A stretch of DNA of 64,000 bases from CBDATA01 sp965202845 (GTDB lineage Bacteria; Acidobacteriota; Vicinamibacteria; Marinacidobacterales; Marinacidobacteraceae): positions 806,001 through 870,000 of the forward strand of contig OZ241856.1 in NCBI GenBank assembly GCA_965202845.1, written 5' to 3'. Positions 59,918-64,000 of the stretch are shown here, piece after piece. The position numbers and the translations under genes are program-made. Each line of letters begins with the position of its first letter. Positions within the stretch are counted from its first letter, which is position 1. The notes under the pieces were generated by a model that made no database searches, had not been told where the DNA came from, and was given only the letters and a program-made list of their open reading frames with translations.

Positions 59918-61921
59918 TTACTCGGAAGTCACCGTGCACTCGGCGAAGTTGTGGTAATTCTTGCCGATGTCAAAGGTGCGGCTGAGCCTGCCCTTGGTTC
60001 GAATCGGGGCGTCCGTCGGATTCCCCTTGTTCTTCTTCGTCTTGAGGACTCCCTGCGCGTCCCATTCGCAGCGCAGGGTCAGCGTGCGCCTGGCCTCGCA
60101 ACCGAAGGCGCCGTCCTGAAATTCCAGCGTGTAGTCCATCTCGAACTTGGCGTCGCAGCCCTCGCCGTCGTCGTCCGAGCACATCTTCGCGTCATCGCCT
60201 TCCGCGTAGTTGTCCGCCTTCCCGTCCGGCTTCCCAGCGGTCGGACCGGTGAGGTCGACCTTCCCGAAATCTCCCATCGTCGGGTCGCCGTCGCCATCCA
60301 CCAGCGACATCCAGCAGAAGGGGACGGTCCGTTTCCGGATGTTCTCCACCCCGCTGGGAACAGTTTCGGAAGGCGGGGTGTAGTAGTGGTAGACATCGCT
60401 TCGGAATCGATCGGTGGTCGCGACTCCGTCCCGTCCGATGGAACCGGATCGAACCACATGAACGCCACTGCGTTCCAGCACGATGGAAGGTCCCTTGTCA
60501 TAGCCGACGATGCCGTTGAAGTTGTCGTCGAAAAAGATCTTCTTGAAGTGCCGGGGCGTGGGCTTCTCCTTGAAGCCGACCCGCCAGAGGGCCATCTTGG
60601 AGGTCAGCCCGGTGCCAAGCGCGTCGAAATCCACGTCGCCCCAGCCCCCGGAAAGGGCATGGTCGACCTCCGCCTCGAACAGTTCGCAGACATCAAACTG
60701 GTCGGCAGCCATGAACCTCCGGGGCTCGCACTCCAGGTCCTCGAACGGGTCCTTCTCCCACTTCACCTTGCCCCACGAAACGCCGCCGCCCACCGGCGCC
60801 ACTTCAATCCCGTAGCCGGGCAGATAGTTGCCGTCCATTTCGGCGCCGTCGAATCTTCGGGTCCTGCCCACCAGCAGCCGGAAACAACTGTCCGGTTTGT
60901 GCAAATCGCTGGACGTCGCGCTGTAGTAGGTGTCCCGCAGGCAGACGTCGGCCAGTTTTTCGGCGTCCTTCCCGGTGTCGGAGGTCGCCACGTTGGCGGT
61001 TGGCCGCTTGTTGCCGATTCCCGGCGCGTACTTGTTGTTCCCGGCCTTGTCGACCGCCCCGCCCTTCATCATGTCCATCGGAACCGGCTTGTTCGTCCCC
61101 TTGACCGCGTTCGGGCCCATGATGGAATAGTTCCTCACGCCCCACCCGGAGAAGAAGTGCTTCACCGTCATGTCCGCGGTGGACGTCGATGCCCAGCCGA
61201 GATCGATCCCGTCGTCCCAGGCCCAATGGAATTGGGGGGCCGAGCGGATGAACCCATGATCGTTGTCGATCATGCCGACCTGAAGCTCCATCTTCGGATC
61301 CCAGTCGGCGCAGACCGCCGAATCGGCGACCGTGACCTCGGGCGCCGCCGGCTTCTCCATCGACGCTTCCGAACACCGGAACGGCCCGCAGGTGATGTGC
61401 ATCACTTCGCTCGCCGGGATCGTCTCCTGCCCGGCGCCCACCCGCACCCGCACCGCCCGGAAGGTCACGCCCGCCCCGACCACATCGGACTGCTTCGCCA
61501 TCCAGTCGATGTTCCGGAACGGCATGGCGTCCATCCCGCCGGTGACGCCGACCCCGTTCGGAGCCGGGTCCATCCACATCGGGGTGAGGATCGCGTCGTG
61601 CGAACTCTTCACGACCATCATCTTGTTCATGGACGCCATCGCCTTCGCCGGGTCGGTCAGGGCGTCCGGGCACATCGCATGGCCCTGGCAGTCCCTGTCC
61701 TCGTCGGCGGCCGGGGGCGTCATGGAGATCCGGAACGGCTCGGGCTCCGGTTCCGGTTCGGGAGCGGGAGTCGGCTCGGGTTCTGGTTCGGGGGCGGGAG
61801 TCGGCGCGGGCGCCGGAGCAGGAACTGGCGCCGGCGCAGACGCCGGCTCCTCGTCGTCGCCGCATCCGGCGAGCGTCAGTCCGACGCCCAGGAGCAGCGC
61901 CGGCAGGCGTTCGTGTTTCAT
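59918..61921 (-). CDS. Large lipoprotein of unknown function with Pro/Glu/Ala spacer
   Basis: 667 residues from ATG 61921. A lipoprotein signal is clear: MKHERLPALLLGVGLTLAGC, with Cys20 as the acylated residue. It is followed by an alternating PAPAP/PEPEP spacer (about 27-70) that would hold the body away from the membrane. The body has eight or more cysteines and repeated Asp-rich short loops (VDGDGDPTMGDFGKVDLTG, SDDDGEGCDAKFE) that might bind Ca2+. It also has a Met-rich stretch near the N-terminus (AMASMNKMMVV). I do not recognise a family. AAGGA lies 11 bases before the start and a TACAAT box 45 bases before it. An outer-membrane surface role is inference. Confidence 0.75.
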   Translation of the reverse strand: MKHERLPALLLGVGLTLAGCGDDEEPASAPAPVPAPAPAPTPAPEPEPEPTPAPEPEPEPEPFRISMTPPAADEDRDCQGHAMCPDALTDPAKAMASMNKMMVVKSSHDAILTPMWMDPAPNGVGVTGGMDAMPFRNIDWMAKQSDVVGAGVTFRAVRVRVGAGQETIPASEVMHITCGPFRCSEASMEKPAAPEVTVADSAVCADWDPKMELQVGMIDNDHGFIRSAPQFHWAWDDGIDLGWASTSTADMTVKHFFSGWGVRNYSIMGPNAVKGTNKPVPMDMMKGGAVDKAGNNKYAPGIGNKRPTANVATSDTGKDAEKLADVCLRDTYYSATSSDLHKPDSCFRLLVGRTRRFDGAEMDGNYLPGYGIEVAPVGGGVSWGKVKWEKDPFEDLECEPRRFMAADQFDVCELFEAEVDHALSGGWGDVDFDALGTGLTSKMALWRVGFKEKPTPRHFKKIFFDDNFNGIVGYDKGPSIVLERSGVHVVRSGSIGRDGVATTDRFRSDVYHYYTPPSETVPSGVENIRKRTVPFCWMSLVDGDGDPTMGDFGKVDLTGPTAGKPDGKADNYAEGDDAKMCSDDDGEGCDAKFEMDYTLEFQDGAFGCEARRTLTLRCEWDAQGVLKTKKNKGNPTDAPIRTKGRLSRTFDIGKNYHNFAECTVTSE

Positions 61922-61966
61922 GTTGTTGCGTCCTTGGTTCGGCAAGGGGCGGACCCCCCGAGTCGG

Positions 61967-61972
61967 ATTGTA
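61967..61972 (-). promoter_or_regulatory. Candidate -10 box for the lipoprotein gene
   Basis: TACAAT on the minus strand, about 45 bases upstream of ATG 61921 and just downstream of the amidohydrolase stop codon at 61986. No clear -35 box. Confidence 0.35.
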
Positions 61973-61985
61973 TGGGTGACGCCCT

Positions 61986-63998
61986 TCACCGGCTGGCCGG
62001 AGCGCTCGGCGGCGGCTCCTCGTCCCAGAACAGTTCGGGCGCCGGCTTCGCCACCGGCCACAGCGCTTCCAGCGTGTTCGCATCGAAGAGTTCGCCGTTC
62101 AGCATCACGTAGCGGACCGAGTTGGTGTTGCGGATGTCCGCCAGCGGGTCGGCGTCGAGGATCTGGATATCGGCGAGCTTCCCGGGAGCGAGGGAGCCCA
62201 GATCCTCCGGGAGGCCGATGGCCTCGGCCCCGAAGATCGTCGCCGCCCGCAGGGTTTCGTGCGGGGTGAGCCCGCCGGAGCCCAGGGCCCATATCTCCCA
62301 GTGGGCGCCGAGTCCCTGGAGCTGGCCGTGGCTGCCGAGCGCGCAGCGTCCGCCGGCCCGAATGACCTTCGTGCATCCTTCGGCGATGCCGCGATGGACG
62401 TATTCCTCCTCGAGGAACCACTGGCCGCGCCGGCGGATCATGGGGTCGAGGATGGACGCCGGGATGAAGCGGGCGAGCTTCTCGTCGTTCGCCACGTCGG
62501 TGTTCTGGAAGAAGAAGTTCTCGCTCCAGGGACCGCCGTAGGCGACCAGGATGGTCGGGGTGTAAAAGGTTTCGGTGCGGGCGACGAATTGGGCCACGTC
62601 ATCGTGAATCGGGATGATCGGGAGGCTGTGCTCGTGTCCGGAGTAGCCGTCGATCATCTGGGTGAGGTTCAGCTTCAGGTCGAGCGCCCCCTCGGTGGTG
62701 GGGATCAACCGGTGCTTGCTGGAGGCCATCGCCACCCACTGGCGGACGATGCGGTCGCCTGCCACGTACTGCTTGATGGTGATCGCGTCGTAGGCGTCGG
62801 CGTACCGCTTGAGGAACAGGTCGGCGGCCTCCTCGTCGTACACCCCGGAGCGGGAGAAGATCCCCGGTCCGGTGGCGTAGATCCGGGGAGCGAGGATCCG
62901 GCCGGTTTCCTGGAGATCGCGATAGGCGAAGACGTCGGCGGTGGAGGTCTGCGGATCGCGGGTGGTGGTCACCCCCCAGGCGAGGTTCGCAAGGTGCTGG
63001 AACACCTGGCGCTGGTGGACCCCGCGCGGCGCCCACATGTGGGCATGCGCATCCACATATCCGGGCAGCACCGTCTTGCCGGAGACATCCAGTACCCGTG
63101 CGCCCTCGGGAGCGACAAGATCCTCGCCCACCGCCGCGATCCGGTTGTCCCGGACCAGCACGTCCCCGCCGCGGATCACTTCTTCTCCCTCCATCGTAAT
63201 GACCTGGAAGGCGTTGTCGAGCAGGATGGTTCCCTGTGGAACGGCGCGCGGCATGTCCACCGTTGCCGGGAAGGTCTCCGGCGCGGGTTCGTCGCCGCCG
63301 AGCAGCGCCGCAACCGGCTGCCGGTGCACCGTGTCGCCGAGCGACCAGATCACGCTGGAGCCATCGGCCGACCAGTCGAGATGGAAGCCGCCCTCGGGAG
63401 CGACTTCGCGCACCGGGACCGGGGTGGTTCCGCCTCCCACCCTGACTTCGAGGGTCCGGTTGCCGGCGTCCGGGAGCTCCACGAGAAAGTGGCGGTTCTG
63501 GAGCTCGAAGAAGGCGCGGTCTCCCGCCGGCGAAAGCCGGATTTCGCTCGCTCCCGGCGGGTTCGGCCCGGCGCCCCGGCCGGTGACCTTGAGATGCTCG
63601 CGACGGTCGCTCCCGTCGGTGCGCACCGAGTAGAGCAGCCCGCCGCTTCCGGTCAGGAACACCCGATCGGGGAACGCCGCGAAGTGGGGAAACCGTCCGC
63701 CCTCCGCCGGGCCGATCACCGTCAGGTCGCCGCCGGAAGCCGGAATCAGCAGCAGCTCGCTCAACTCGGCGGGCCTCATGCCCCCGATTTCCTCTTCGTC
63801 GGGCGGCGCCGCGTAGAGCTGCTCCCTGACCGGGGCCCGGCGCAGCACGATGGCGTCGCCCGCCGGATTCCAGGCGGGTTCGGCGTAGAAGGCGGGTTCC
63901 GGCGTCAGGGTGGTTCCCGAGCCGCCGGAGGCGGGGACCGTCTTGAGGTGGCCGCCGTCGGTGGACCAGGTGACGTAGGCGATGCGGCGCCCGTCCGG
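61986..63998 (-). CDS. TolB-type beta-propeller/amidohydrolase fusion, 5' end outside window
   Basis: The frame is open to the right edge of the window (an internal GTG occurs at 63848), so the N-terminus is missing; 670 residues are visible. The upstream part has WD40/TolB-like propeller repeats (PDGRRIAYVTWSTDGGHLKT, AEPAWNPAGDAIVLRR, LDWSADGSSVIWSLGD). From about 63240 down to the stop it is a metal-dependent amidohydrolase: ISGKTVLPGYVDAHAHMW-type HxH site (GYVDAHAHMWAPRG), TTRDPQTSTADVF, HEHSLPIIP, GSHGQLQGLGAHWEIW and the closing propagating strand APGKLADIQILDADPLADI. Such fusions are exported peptidase- or imidazolonepropionase-like hydrolases, often several per genome in Acidobacteriota and Gemmatimonadota. 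The substrate is unknown. Confidence 0.88.
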   Translation of the reverse strand, partial: PDGRRIAYVTWSTDGGHLKTVPASGGSGTTLTPEPAFYAEPAWNPAGDAIVLRRAPVREQLYAAPPDEEEIGGMRPAELSELLLIPASGGDLTVIGPAEGGRFPHFAAFPDRVFLTGSGGLLYSVRTDGSDRREHLKVTGRGAGPNPPGASEIRLSPAGDRAFFELQNRHFLVELPDAGNRTLEVRVGGGTTPVPVREVAPEGGFHLDWSADGSSVIWSLGDTVHRQPVAALLGGDEPAPETFPATVDMPRAVPQGTILLDNAFQVITMEGEEVIRGGDVLVRDNRIAAVGEDLVAPEGARVLDVSGKTVLPGYVDAHAHMWAPRGVHQRQVFQHLANLAWGVTTTRDPQTSTADVFAYRDLQETGRILAPRIYATGPGIFSRSGVYDEEAADLFLKRYADAYDAITIKQYVAGDRIVRQWVAMASSKHRLIPTTEGALDLKLNLTQMIDGYSGHEHSLPIIPIHDDVAQFVARTETFYTPTILVAYGGPWSENFFFQNTDVANDEKLARFIPASILDPMIRRRGQWFLEEEYVHRGIAEGCTKVIRAGGRCALGSHGQLQGLGAHWEIWALGSGGLTPHETLRAATIFGAEAIGLPEDLGSLAPGKLADIQILDADPLADIRNTNSVRYVMLNGELFDANTLEALWPVAKPAPELFWDEEPPPSAPASR

Positions 63999-64000
63999 GG

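Overview
The window is a gene-dense, strongly GC-rich stretch of a Gram-negative bacterial chromosome. It has no rRNA, tRNA, CRISPR, prophage or insertion sequence that I can recognise, and no gap over 300 bases without a gene. Evidence for an outer membrane is a lipopolysaccharide transport permease (LptF and LptG fused in one chain) and several Sec or lipoprotein signals. The bacillithiol gene bshA, a DUF6600 surface protein, Asp-box (sortilin-like) propellers and TolB-propeller/amidohydrolase fusions suggest Acidobacteriota or Gemmatimonadota. That is an inference from gene content; I cannot name a species. The high GC produces very long antisense open frames, which I treat as shadows.

Layout. 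1-3.2 kb: 3' part of a secreted Asp-box protein and a small orphan gene. 3.2-11.8 kb (minus strand): a repeat-tailed FecR/DUF6600 protein, a UPF0158 protein, then PP2C phosphatase - tandem RNase III - acyl-CoA dehydrogenase - glpX. 12-17.2 kb: an orphan GspC-like PDZ protein convergent with ftsB-like, valS and metK. 17.3-29.2 kb: a sugar nucleotidyltransferase, lptFG (minus), smc, murU-like, amgK-like, asnS and rimO, the last five linked by short overlaps. 29.2-38.1 kb: the translation/RNA operon rimP-nusA-infB-DUF503-rbfA-truB, then rpsO and pnp. 38.1-39.1 kb: purC (minus). 39.2-45 kb: phoH-pgpH-ybeY-corC-era. 45-52.2 kb: mgtE-recO-glyQ-glyS-mutL and a small membrane protein. 52.2-58.1 kb: CBS protein (minus), bshA, a TudS-DUF1722 desulfidase (minus), a family-5 uracil-DNA glycosylase, a hydrolase and an SLC23 permease with an extra C-terminal domain. 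58.1-64 kb: an amidohydrolase, an unrecognised lipoprotein, and a TolB-amidohydrolase cut by the right edge.

Most of the window is housekeeping: translation factors, ribosome maturation, RNA turnover, tRNA charging, peptidoglycan recycling and membrane biogenesis. Start/stop overlaps of the ATGA, GTGA and TTGA type occur nine times, so translational coupling is common here. Many upstream regions carry a TGnTAnnnT extended -10 motif, and four genes have a -10-like box only 6-10 bases before the start codon, which predicts leaderless mRNAs.

The most unusual item is a Dicer-like 510-residue protein (8153-9685, minus) with two RNase III domains and two double-stranded RNA-binding domains. The second nuclease domain has lost its catalytic signature, and the gene is coupled to a membrane PP2C phosphatase gene. 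Other points of interest are the LptF-LptG fusion, the thiouracil desulfidase/uracil-DNA glycosylase/uracil-family permease neighbourhood with overlapping divergent -10 boxes, and a probable ATT start codon for rimP.
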